This document shows, piece after piece, positions 37,046-48,717 of a stretch of DNA of 64,000 bases. Position 1 is the stretch's first letter. Each line of letters opens with the position of its first letter. This DNA comes from Helicostylum pulchrum (taxonomy: Eukaryota > Mucoromycota > Mucoromycetes > Mucorales > Mucoraceae): positions 124,001 to 188,000 of the forward strand of contig JAIXMO010000038.1 in NCBI GenBank assembly GCA_025677825.1, read 5' to 3'. The position numbers and the translations under genes were made by a program. The notes under the pieces were generated by a model. It was not told where the DNA came from. It saw nothing but the letters and a program-made list of their open reading frames with translations, and ran no database searches.

Positions 37046-39416
37046 TTAGACCATACCAATAGTTTGAAGAGCAAGTAAATATTTAATGCTTAAAGGCCCC
37101 CTTCGTTCATTGAACTATAAAGCAAAATAAATTAAAACAAATAAAAATTACCCTTTAATAAATACTTGCCTTAAACAGAGATTCCATTATACTGAGTCTT
37201 TCCCTCTCTAAAGGTAACTCTGTAAATATAACTGGAGAATACAGGGTTTCGGTTAATATACATATGCATATATAAAAGAATATTTTAATTTACCCAAGTC
37301 AACTGAATGTAAAGATATATCTAAATCACTCATTTTCATATCTAAAAATATAAATTGAATAGAGTGACTTTGGTTGTATTCTTCACATATTGAATCCGAA
37401 GCATAGATATCATCCAAATGTGTAAGCTTCTTTTTTTTAGCTTTCAAATGCGCTTCTATCGCCTTAAAGACACTCTCGTTGTGATAAAAGACTGCGATCT
37501 TTGGCCTTTTATAAGTTTCAAATACATAGTCAAAGTATTGAATAATTTCTTCCTTCTTTACTTCTCCCGTCTTTTCATGCTACAATAGAGAAAAGAAGTG
37601 TTATTTTTATATATTGATGTATACAATAATAAATACTTGCCAGTATTTCCAGTTGTTCTTCGTCCACTGTTTCACAGTTATTACTAATAGAAATGATTTC
37701 TTCCACTTGACATTTTAACGCATTACTTTTTTTAATGGAAAATATCACCTCTTGACGATCAAAGTCAGGGAATTCAGGCTTTAGTTGTTCCGATTTTGGT
37801 GCGTACCAAACATTGGAGTCAAGCAAGTAGTTTAATTCTGGTTTATTGGATTCACCGTCGTAATTACAGCCAAATACAGTAGCTTTAGAGTCACAATATC
37901 GCTTTGCATACGATTCGAAATCGGTAAAGACTGTAGGTGCAATGGTCTGAACCAGTGGATAAAGACGCACAGGTTTACTATATCGTACTGAGTCAGACGT
38001 TAAAATGATCCTGTTATGTTTTTGTAATAATTGACTGATAAATTTGGATTCGCTTATCTGTGTGCAAAAAAAAAGAAAAAAAAAAAGTAAAAGTAAAAAA
38101 AACAAGGTTAGTTTTCTTCCACAAAAAAAAAAGAAAAAAAAAGAGAAGACAAAAAAAAGGAGGATGTTACTCATATTCTTCTCGAACTTACAGTCAAAGT
38201 TTTCCAATAATGACTATCTGAACACACTACAGTTTTAAAATCCTTGAGTTTTATTTCTCTTCGACGTTTAGAAGCATATCGATGGCTGGCAATATAAAAT
38301 TTGATATTGGATCCATGCTCTACATCGTCTTCTTGTTTCACTTTTACATCATCTTCATCATCACTTTCACTACTACTCTCATAATCTTCTTCATTTAATC
38401 TTATTTCCACCCTTTTTTTATAAGAAGCTCGAAACTTTGGTTGGCGAGCAGGCTTCTTTCGTTTCATCGGACCTTGCTTAAATGTTTCACGCGCAGGTGC
38501 CTTTGGATCCAGAACACAAATTTCATCATCACTTAGACCCAACCACTTTTTAATCTCATACTTCCAAGTATGACACAAGATATTGGGGCAAGTAACCAGC
38601 ACTGGCCATTCGTCTTGATAGACTTGTGTTAAAGCCAATACTTGGCCAATGGATCCAATCCCATTTTCATTACCAAATAACACTCTACCACACCTTTCCA
38701 ATCCAAACAACACACCGTTTCGTTGTACAGGTGTCAATAACCGAAACATGTCGCTTTCAACAAATTCGCTCCACTGGAATTCAATATCTGTCATCTCATT
38801 GGGATCATGCATACGTGCGTTGGATTCTAAAAGAGACATTTCAATAATAGAATCGAGAATGGCAGGTGGAATAGTTTCAATTTCAAGTTGTAAATTGGGG
38901 ATTTCGGTGGGCAAGGCAGAAATGGCTAAATTGTACATTGGCACCGTGGCCGGAATAGTCCACTGATCGTGTTCATCGCTCCATTTGATATTTTCGATCC
39001 CGGCAAATACAGGTTCCAAAGTCAGGTTGGCTTTGGTTTTGATACCAATTAATTCCTTTGATAAGATACTGAAGGCAACAGGAATTTTCGTCTTGGGAAT
39101 CGCTGATTGGGATTCTCGTAGTTCTAATTGAGTGCTAAAGTAAGACGGACGTGTGTTGAGTCGTGGTCTAATAGAGGAGTAGGCCTCTTCAGGATGTCTG
39201 ATAAATGGATGAGGTGATTCATCCCATGCGAAGAACCTACAGGTACCTGTTGGACACTAGAAAAAAAAAAAAAAAAAAAAGGCGTGTCAAAATAAAATAA
39301 AAAAGTATTGCTTGTAAAAAAGGAAAAGTTACCCTTTGATACCAACGACCCCTGTTTCTTCCAGGTGTTTTAACCTCTAAACTAAGAGGAACGTTATCAC
39401 AACGACATTTCCTCAT
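37046..39416 (-). CDS. zf-GRF + SMARCAL1/ZRANB3-like SNF2 protein with degenerate ATPase motifs
   Basis: Exons 39416-39333, 39256-38192, 38057-37641, 37579-37294, 37231-37170 and 37114-37046 give 660 aa. Residues 4-39 are a zf-GRF finger (C4, C6, C29, C34; NRGRWYQ, CRFFAWDE). The SNF2 part begins LLTPVQRNGVLFGLERCGR. Motif I reads GNENGIGSIG (223-232) where active enzymes have DEMGLGKT. Motif II reads CSDSHYW (373-379) in place of DESHF/DEAH. Motif III reads ILTSDS in place of LSGTP. The RYCDSK and EWPVLVTCP blocks match SMARCAL1-type proteins. The C-terminal VIFTEL ... FNERRGPLSIKYLLALQT occupies the motif V/VI position without the arginine-finger pattern. The third and fifth introns start GCAAGT (GC-AG). 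It probably binds nucleic acid but does not hydrolyse ATP (inference). Confidence 0.82.
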
Positions 39417-39569
39417 TGGTAGGTATTGTATATAAAAGGGGTAAAGGTAAAACAAGAAACATATTTTTCCCAGTTTTAGTTTTTTATATCATTTTTTAAG
39501 TCACGCAGATTTATCACTTTTCTTTCGTTTTTTATTTATTTTATTTTATTTTATAAAGTTATCTTGTTC
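39417..39569. promoter_or_regulatory. Shared divergent promoter (SNF2-like / RdRP)
   Basis: Only 153 bp separate the two start codons. The sequence is A/T-rich with TATAAAAGGG on one side, directed to the minus-strand gene, and TTTATAAAG near the plus-strand start. A single nucleosome-free region probably serves both genes. Confidence 0.5.
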
Positions 39570-42500
39570 ATGGAACAATACCAAGATAACAATTCGGGTA
39601 AGCGTGTACTTGCGATTATCTTGAAAGCTAGTTTACTTACATTGCTTTTCGTATGTAGAAGATTCCGATTACTGCTTTATTATAACAAACTTGACACCGA
39701 ATACTGATCGTGAAAAGTTATGGGAAATCTTTGGTGAATTTGGAACAATAAGACTTATTGAATTAAACGAAGAAACTTGGCATGCTGCAATTATTTACGC
39801 GTAACGACAACAGTTACTTTCAAAAGAAAGAAAGAAAGAAAAAAGTCGAATTAAAATGTAACACACTTTCTTTGTTTTAGGTTTAAACCGCTGGATCAGT
39901 TATTCTCTCAACTTATATATATTAACGACAGATTGATATCAATCAATCATATCCCTCTCTCAAAATACCTAAGCGTTGAAAGTTCACCAGTCTCCGTAAA
40001 TAAACTTGCATTAGGTGGATTATCTACACCTGAAGTTTTTATTGAAGAATGGATTACACAAGAATACGTTACATTTGACATCAATTTAAACCGAAACTAC
40101 GTGGATGTGTTTTTCGCTCATATGGATGGGTATTACCGTTTTCGTATTGAATACAGTCCAACCGACTTTAAAAACTCGGCCGTACTACAAAGACATGATG
40201 CTACTAATACTACTTCCTTAACCATTAGTGGTAAATACCCACCTCATTATTGGAAATCCAAAATTCCTATGCAAAAGTTGTCAGATACATATCACTTAAA
40301 ACATTGGGATCGAGTGGTTGAAATACCTTTGGATGAATTCTCTCGCGATATTATGAAACATAAAGCAGATAGTACCAGTAAAGATCCTGCAGTTCCCGGC
40401 GGCCGATTTCCAAATCACACAATCAAATTGAGTAATTGGACTGTTTATCGTCTCGAATTTGAGATGCCATTAAAGTCTAGTAAAAACACTGCTCATTTAT
40501 CTTTTGGCCCGAATAATGTGTCGCACGAAGCACTGGAGAGAAAAATCAATTTGGCAACTGCCTCACCGACCATTTTCACACCAGAACTTCAAGTACGTCG
40601 CGCTACAAAGAAAATCGATGTGGATGCTTATACTTTAAATATGTCATTTGAAGTCCGTTATATGATTGAACATGCTTTTAATTTAAAAATATTAAGAGAG
40701 TATAACGTTGAACCTGAATTCTTTAAAAAAATGCAGGAATTACCTTCACAGGTCTCTGTCTTGTTTTTGACTTTGTTGTCTGCTCCTCAACAGCGTGTTT
40801 ACAGTCCAGATACGATCATAAATCAAATATATTCTTTAACAAGAAATCATATTAACTATCAATCACCTATACCAAAAGGCCATGCTTTTTTGCGAAAATT
40901 AATCGTTACACCTACTTCCATCTATCCTTTACAACCTTCTATTGAACCCATGAATCATGTACAGTATCATTTTAGACAATATGCTGATAGGTTTTTATTG
41001 GTACAGTTTACCGACGAAGATTTGGAACCGATATTACCTCCTAATTCTGATGATAATGCCGATACTCAAAATATAAAGATATATGATCGTATCTATCAAG
41101 TATTACGTAAAGGAGTTAAAATTGCAGGACGAACCTATGAATTCTTAGGTACATCTATTGATGATATTCGCTCACATCAGTGCTGGTTTTTTGCTAGAAC
41201 AAACGAAATTGATAGAGTTTATATCTTAAATTGGATGGGTGATTTTAGAGAAATCAGTAAAGTTTCTACGTTTACCATTTGTTCAGGACAGGGCTTTGCT
41301 CCGAGATTAACAGATTTAACACTTGCACCGAACGAAATTGAAGAAGTCGAAGATTATGAATACAATGGTCATATATTTACAACAGACTGCGGTAAAATGT
41401 CGCCGCAAATAGCAAGAGAAATCGCAAAGAAATTAGATTTGGATTTTACACCAAGTGTTGTTAAATTTAATTTAGCTGGTGCTAAAGGTATTCTGATGAT
41501 ATCCAATTTCTTGACGAAACGCAAAGTTCAATTACGAGATACTCAAGTGAAGTTTAATAGCACTAGGTTAACATTGGAAGTCATCAAGGTATCGAAACCC
41601 AATAAAGTCTATCTGGACAGAAAAATCATCATCTTGTTATCTTCCTTGGGTATTCCAAACTACGTATTTATAGATCTGTCAAATGAAACCATGACTCAAT
41701 ACAAGCGAAACATGTTTACAAAAGATGAAATCAGTTTGGACTCCATGTGTGGTTTCTATTCAAACGGTATTATGCATGATTTTCAAAATATTCTTAATGC
41801 TGGCTTTTTAGATATGAATGATCCTTATATAAGTAATTTGGCGTCTGCGTACCAAAATAATGTCTTGCAAGATATTCGTAATGATTGTAAATTACATGTA
41901 GAGCAAGGTGTCAGAGTGTTTGCTATTATGGATGAGACTGGGGTTTTAGGCCCAACTGAGATTTTTCTGCAAATCACTGACAAGTCTGGGCTAGCTGTCA
42001 ATAGACGTATTATTGAAGGGCCCTGTTTAGTCCTTAGAGATTCCTCTTTCTTTCCCAGCGATATGAGAGTAGTGAATGCAGTGAATGAACGCAAGCTTCG
42101 ACATTATACTAACGTCCTGGTCTACTCTTCCGTTGAAGCTAGAGATATTCCAAGTGCATGCTCAAATGATGATCCAGCCGATGATAACTTTACGTAAGAA
42201 TTTTTATAAATCATTATAATAACACTGGTACTAAAAAAAAATAACGTTTATAGTGTCATTTGGGACCCAAAACTTATACCCAATACACAATCTTTAGCAC
42301 CCAGAAACTATGTCACCACTTACACACCAAACGACTTGCCCAAGATTTCATTCAAAGAAATCGCTAAATATTTCACAACCTATATATCTAAAGATCGTCT
42401 GGATGTGTTAAAGAAAGCTTATATAGCTATATCTGATAGACATAAAGAAGGTGTTTTTCACGGTGATTGTATATATCTTTCGCAACAACTTTCGAGAGCT

Positions 42501-43497
42501 CTTGGTAAGATATAGATAGATATTCTTGTAATATTTCTAATCCCAATTTTTTTTTAAAAAAATAGATTTTGCAAAAACCGGTTTATACGCGACAATATAT
42601 AGTGAATTTCATGAATATCCATTCCCCGATTTTATGGAAGAAAACAAACTATGCACTTACACATCGAAAAAGCCATCTGGACAAATATATCGCATCAGTT
42701 CGCAAATTGTAGGTAAACAGTACGTGGCAAATTACTGTTCGTATGATCCACGTCTATTTACAGACGACATGTACAAGTATATTGCCGACGCAAGAAAAGT
42801 CAAGGCCAAATACGACCACAGCTTACGTCTTGTATTAGGACGCTACACTGTTCGAACTGAAATCGAATTTATCTCGGGTCATATCTTGCATTGGCCAAAG
42901 TATCTGTCCATGAAGGATAAACCTCGTTTTATTGAAAGAATCAGGGCGGCTTATGTTAAGTTTAAAAATGATTGGAGGCAAGAGTTTGAAGCAGAGTTTT
43001 TAAACTATTGTGGTCAAGATTTACAGAGTTTAATAGAAGCAAAAGCAGCTGCATGGTATTACGTCACGTATCATCCGTCTGAATACAAGAGTGATGTTAC
43101 GTATAACTCTACAATGGAAAGATATATGAGTTTTCCTTGGGTTTTAGATGATTATATTGTGTCCATTGCTATTATCAATTCTACTAGACCAAGAGAAGAA
43201 CGATTCTTCCAAGCGGTTTCTGCTGAAATGATTAAGAATGCTGTAAAAGAGACAGCCGAATTCTTGTTTGATTCCGAGGACGAAGATAATGATAGTGACG
43301 ACGATAGTGAAGATGAAAGTAGTTCTGAAAGTGAACAAGAAGGCCAACTAGCAGACGTGTTAGAAGATAATACTGAGAACTATACTATTGAGCAAGAACA
43401 TATTCAAGATCAAGGAAGTGGAAATCGTTATAACACTGGTACTCAAGAAGAGGAAGAACTTGTCATAAGTGTAAAACTATCTGATCTGATTATGTAA
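39570..43497 (+). CDS. Cellular RNA-dependent RNA polymerase with altered catalytic motif
   Basis: Exons 39570-39597, 39659-39800, 39881-42193, 42254-42504 and 42566-43497 give 1,221 aa. An N-terminal RRM-like fold (CFIITNLTPNTDREKLWEIF, GTIRLIEL) precedes the RdRP region, seen as FTTDCGKMSPQIAREIAKKL, KGILMIS, RVFAIMDETGVL, EGPCLVLRDS, MRVVNAV, then CSNDDPADDNFTVIWDPKLI and SRALDFAKTG. Active cellular RdRPs have a DxDGD motif here; this protein has D821-P-A-D-D825, so the middle Asp and the Gly are replaced. The tail has an acidic Ser/Asp/Glu stretch. Known family: makes dsRNA from single-stranded templates in RNA silencing. The changed motif suggests lost or altered catalysis. No frameshift is present, so it looks under selection. 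Confidence 0.9.
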
Positions 43498-44496
43498 AAA
43501 AAACACGAAGGTTGTCAAAACAACTTTTCTTATTCTAAATAAATTCGTGTTACTCTTTCTGCTAACAAGGCGAAAACATAAAAATAATCGCACGAGCCAA
43601 AAAAAAAAAAATAAAAAAAAAATAGGTTTCTTTTATTTCAAAACAAAAAAAACAAAAAAAACATAAATCAAATACTTTGAATAAAGCTTTCATGTTACAA
43701 AATACTCTTCCAATTCTAATGCATATACGACACTAAAAAAAAGATATTTTGTGGGTTCCCTAATGGGGAATATCACATGTTGCTCCAATAAGTATGTATA
43801 CTTAATTTAGTGAGGCACCCGGTTTTCTGTACCATCACTTCGTTTCAGCCGGGACCACTAAATCAAAACTTCTTAAATGTCGTGCTTTTCGGAATAAGGA
43901 TACACCGTGACATATTACGTCGTATACAAGAGAAATTGCAATCACGTACGTTAATATAAAACACGTTCTTTAGATATTGATATTAAATATTTACCTATTT
44001 TTCTTTTGCACACACACACACGCACACACATATATAAAATATTAGAGAACCTTGGGTAAAAAGGTTTGATCTGAACACTTGATTTCAAAGAAAAAACTCC
44101 GAGGAAGTATTGCTGACATAATTGGGCCGCAGATCTTCTTGTTGTTCTTTGTTTAGCCAAGATTGGCATGTTTGCACAAATACAGATTGCCGTAATACCC
44201 AGGTACAAGCAATTACCAATCAAAGAAATAGAAGGAGCAGAAGAAAATAAGCAGAATCGAAGTAACCTTATCTTTCTTTTACAGTTAGTTGATTGAAACA
44301 TGTCACAAGTCTAATATTTCTTAAAAAAAAAATATAGTAATTGGTTTATTTTTTTGTAGTCATTAATATATATATAAAAAAAAATGAATAGGAAAGTAAT
44401 AGTTGTACAAGTAATAATAAGGAAAGTTAAAATAATAAATAGTAGTAGTTAAAAAAATTAAGGGGATTGGGTAAGATGGGGTAATGAGATGTTTTT
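43498..44496. other. Intergenic, about 1 kb
   Basis: 3' regions of the RdRP and of the minus-strand transporter, with A-rich tracts and a CA repeat at 44011-44031. A 116-codon minus frame (43951-44301) has a hydrophobic stretch and several Cys, but it runs into the CA repeat and lacks a convincing start or splice context, so it is not called. Confidence 0.45.
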
Positions 44497-46308
44497 TTAA
44501 ACAGCAGACTTTTCGGCTTCGTATTCAACAACATCAACTTCCTTGACATCACGACCGATAGCATCTTCCTCGACATCAGTAGCATCATTCTTTCCGTGAC
44601 AATAAAAGAAAAGGGGAGCGCAAATACCCATAGCGATAGAGATACCAGCGTACATCCACTTCAATTTAGGGTTATAGGCAACAGATACAAGAGCGAAACC
44701 AAGGATGGAACCGAAACAGTTCATGAACAAGAAAACGGCCATAACAAGAGACTTCATCTTCTCGGGAGCCTTCTTGTAAGCATATTCAAGACCAGTAATA
44801 GAAGCAAAGATTTCTGAGATAGCAATCAAGACATAAGCAGGTACAATTAAAGCACCAGAAACATCGTTCTTTTGGGTACCACTGGGGTCCTCATAATAAG
44901 GACCTCTGCTATAGATAAGAGCTTGGATACCAGCAGCGTAAGCCATAGCAAGTGCAGCAAATACGAAACCCCAAGTAATACGCATGATGGGACGGAAATG
45001 GAATCCCATCTTACGGAAACCAGGATATACGAAACGATCCATAATAGGAATGAAAAGAACTAAAGTCAAAGGATTGATATTTTGCATAATATCGTTGGGA
45101 ACACCACCAGTTTGCATAGTAGCAGCCATGGAAACCATGTTACTGGTCATTTGAGAGTAACAAAGCCAGTAAATGGGATACCAACAGAAAACAATGCAGG
45201 CCTTAAAAGTACGACGAAGTTCATCAATAAAGATATCATCCCAAGTGGCAAGAGCAGCAAGTTCTTGAGGCAAGTTTGAAGGCTTACAACCTTCGAGAGT
45301 ATGCTTGAAAGAAAGTTTAATAATCTTGTATACTTCAACAAAGATGGAACCACGAGGAGGATTTCTGACGTAAATTTTCTTACCAGCCCATACAATCAAG
45401 ATGGCGGGAATAAAGACAAGTGTGGGTAAAAGATAGGCGGCCCAGAAACCAACTTGTTGTTCAAGAACGATAGTAGTGATAGCGGCGAGAGAACCAATAT
45501 TAATACCCCAATAAAACATATTGAAAAGCTTTTGGTATGTAGCTTGAGGAGAAACAATAACACGGTAAGAACCTTCAGTAGTGACAGCGGAAGCATGAGG
45601 ATTGGAAACAACATGGTCACCTTCATCAGCAGCATACTTGGAAGAGACCTTGGGAGTAATTGTACGAACAAAAGGCTTATTATTACCGTATTGCTCTGCA
45701 ACAAGAGGTGCAACATTGGCTTTAATACCACCTGCAGCAAGACCAATAATAATAATAGAAACAATAAAACCGGGGAAAGTGGCACCAGATGCAATTGCAG
45801 CAGGAGTAGCAGTAGCAGTCAAGATAATTAAACCAAACAAATAGACACCAGAGAAAATAAGAATAGTGTTGTATTTACCCAAGTATTGATCTGCAATAAT
45901 AGCACCAATAACGGGAGTAACATAACACCAGAATTGGAAAAAAGTATTCAAAGCAGTAGCGGTCTGTTGACCTTTACCCATTGCACCAGGCAATTCGGCA
46001 GGATCTAAAAACACATGACTGCATCAGAACCAGCTTTGTGTTATTCTTTTTATTTACTTACAGCTTTCAGGGGCTTCATTCTGAATATAGTTTTGGAAAG
46101 GACCAGTTAAACCATAGTAAGTGAATCTCTCACAGAATTCAATAAGAATAACCAAGTAAGCAGCTTTTGGAATATCATCAGCTACCTCCTTTAAATTGAT
46201 CCAGTCTTCATCAGTGGGTGCAATACGAATTTCTCCATCCACAGAGACATCGATTTCATCGTTGTGTTTATGAACACTACTTTCATACTTGGTATCTTTT
46301 TCGTCCAT
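44497..46308 (-). CDS. ptr2: POT/PTR2-family peptide transporter, copy A
   Basis: Exons 46308-46062 and 46004-44497 give 584 aa. The ExxER motif is at IEFCERFTYYG, and the family signature FYWGINIGSLAA follows. About 12 hydrophobic segments are visible, with a loop after transmembrane segment 9-10 typical of fungal Ptr2. Known role: proton-coupled uptake of di- and tripeptides across the plasma membrane. The acidic, Lys-poor cytosolic tail ends VVEYEAEKSAV. It is the downstream member of a tandem pair with 48718-50547. Exon 1 length (247 nt), exon 2 length (1,508 nt) and the phase-1 intron position are identical in the two copies. GTAAGT donor and TTTTAG acceptor. Confidence 0.95.
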
Positions 46309-48717
46309 GAGATTTAATAGATGATATAAAAATGAATAAGAAGTATGTAAAAATAAAAAATAAAAGTTTGATCTGCTTTTATATTAATTGGGAAGGATGC
46401 GTCGGAACCTAAAGTAGTACTTTTGTGTATATATTGTCAAACCATTTATTTCCCTATAGTTCCATGTATTCTATTAACTCTAACACAAAATTCTATATTT
46501 AAAATTAGTAAAGCATATGGCTTCTGGGCGTGGCAAATACAATTTTTACCCTGGGAACTTTTTCAACAAGTCATTCTTTCTATATGTACACGATACAGCT
46601 CATTAAAGCTACTTGCATATTTTGTGTCTCAAATCTGCTCACTTTGCATAATTGCCAAACTTATTTATTAAAATCTATTCCAGACTAATGCTACTTTATG
46701 TAATCTACTACATATTAAAAATAATAATAAATGAAGGCGTACACTCATCTTGTTTGTGAATGGATTGTGAACTGTGCCCACACAAGTACTACCGTAACAA
46801 ATGTGCGGAAAGTGAAAAAAAAGTGATATGATTTGCAAGCTTCAGTTTTTCTCAAATTACAGATACTTGGTGATATAGATTTGATCTTAAATCAGCATGT
46901 CGTTTCTAGATTGAACGCATTTTCCTCCCACTTTGAAAAAAAAAAAAAAAAAAAAAACTGCTTGAATTATTTCATTTTCAATTACAGGAACCTGTCACTG
47001 TCCCATACCTATCTCTTCTCACAAAAGAATGTAGTTATTTAAAGATAGTTACAATTTAATTGAGGAGGTGAAGTATAGAGTCAACCTAAACCTCCATTTG
47101 AGATTTTTCTAGTAATGATTTGAAAATAACGAAACCCCCACTTGCAAAACAAAAGTCGGATTATTTCCAAAAGAGATTAAGTTTATCTGTAATGCCCTGT
47201 TCCAGTAACACAAAGTTAATCTTGGTTTGGAGAAACACAAAAAATATAGACCAATTGGAGTACAGAAAAATATTAAACCCTGATTCAAACTTAGAGTTAC
47301 GCTCTTATCACAGATTCTGAACATGTCGAGATGAGTATTAATATTTCGAAAAAGGAAAGAATATTCAAAAATGGCAATAGTCAAAAGTAGTTCACATGAT
47401 TATTTTTTTCAAGTCGGATACCCTGTACTCCGAGAAGAAGAAGAAGAAGAAAAGAATCAGTGTGTTTTTTTAGAAAAATAATCATTCTACCTCCTTGTAA
47501 CACTCACGTTCTAAAACGAGACCAGATTTATATTGGTACATGGCAAATAATTTAAACCTGACTATGTACTTAGACATTTCTCTTGTACAATATAATAAAA
47601 TCTTTTTTAGTAAATTTATTAACTGTCTCACGGCTAATCAGTACCACATTAGACATTCTCGTTTTTCTTAATAATGATATACTACTCCGCGCCCAGCTAG
47701 CTGATTTATTCGTTCTCATTTTGTATAGATTATAATCCAATTGTTTTAACTAAGCGTTATCCTATTTCGCGCTTTTGGTAAGAGCAAACAAGGACTTGTC
47801 AGATCAATCAGATAAGTGGAGATATTTATTGATAAAACTCGCCCGGGTTTTGGTAAAGATCCCTATGGCATAACACATTACTATAATCTGGAAACAAACC
47901 CTTTTCAGGGTCACGTTCTTGGATTCTAAATAAACCAAAAGAAAAATATAGATGACTAAAAGAAAAAGCCGTATATTTTGTACGAAAAAAACCTCTTTCA
48001 AAAGGTGCTAATAGTGTACTCTACGAAAAAGGAAATTTTATTTTACCACGGTATCTTTTCAATTGAGCAAATATTAGTTCCCACAATCAGTTGTAAAGTA
48101 ATACAGGACAGCGTGATTTATTTCGTGAAAATGACCATGATCGCTCATTATGTTATTATTTCATTTCGTTTTAACTTGAATATGATTATTGTAATTCCTT
48201 TATTATCAAAAATATTTATTTATGGTAACCAAGTACAAACCCAAATGATAGCATTGTTTAGTATTACTTGCAACTTGATCAAACCGAAATAGATGTCTCA
48301 ATTAAATCAACGTTAGCTGTTTTTATTACTTTTCCGTCTTAAAAAAATAAAAGGCATATACCCGAATGGGAGTAAACATACGTTTTTTGTAAGTTTAAAT
48401 GTTTCGCTCATGGAGCATTGTATGAGCGAGTTTTAATTCTTGAAAAAAAAACTTTAGAAGTGAAGGAAGACAAGTCTGAGTTCAGTTGAATAAGAAGTTT
48501 CTTTTCAAAAAAAAAAATTAATTATACTTACTCAAAACGAGTATTGGTATTTGTTAACTTGATTTTAAACAGCCGTTTTTTTTTTTCTTGGGTATTCAAT
48601 ATCGAAAGGTTTTTGCAACTCAAAAACGTATTTGACAATTCACAGTTTTATTATGGTATACGAGGGGAAAATAAACAGGTACAAAAAAATATACGCATAC
48701 AAAGATTAGAGTGAAAT
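46309..48717. other. Spacer between the two PTR2 copies, about 2.4 kb
   Basis: Contains the promoter of copy A and the 3' region of copy B. A/T-rich, with an A21 tract at 46937-46957. Several 60-100 codon frames (46423-46671, 47109-47384, 47978-48292) lack family features or splice support. Nothing else recognised. Confidence 0.5.

Noticed and set aside
39414..43497. Idea that the RdRP or SNF2-like gene is a plain pseudogene
   Set aside because: All exons join in frame, no stops or shifts are present over 1,221 and 660 codons, and non-catalytic family blocks are well kept.
43951..44301. 116-codon minus-strand frame with hydrophobic and Cys-containing stretches
   Set aside because: It runs through a CA microsatellite, has no conserved motif, no cleavable signal peptide at its start and no splice-supported extension.
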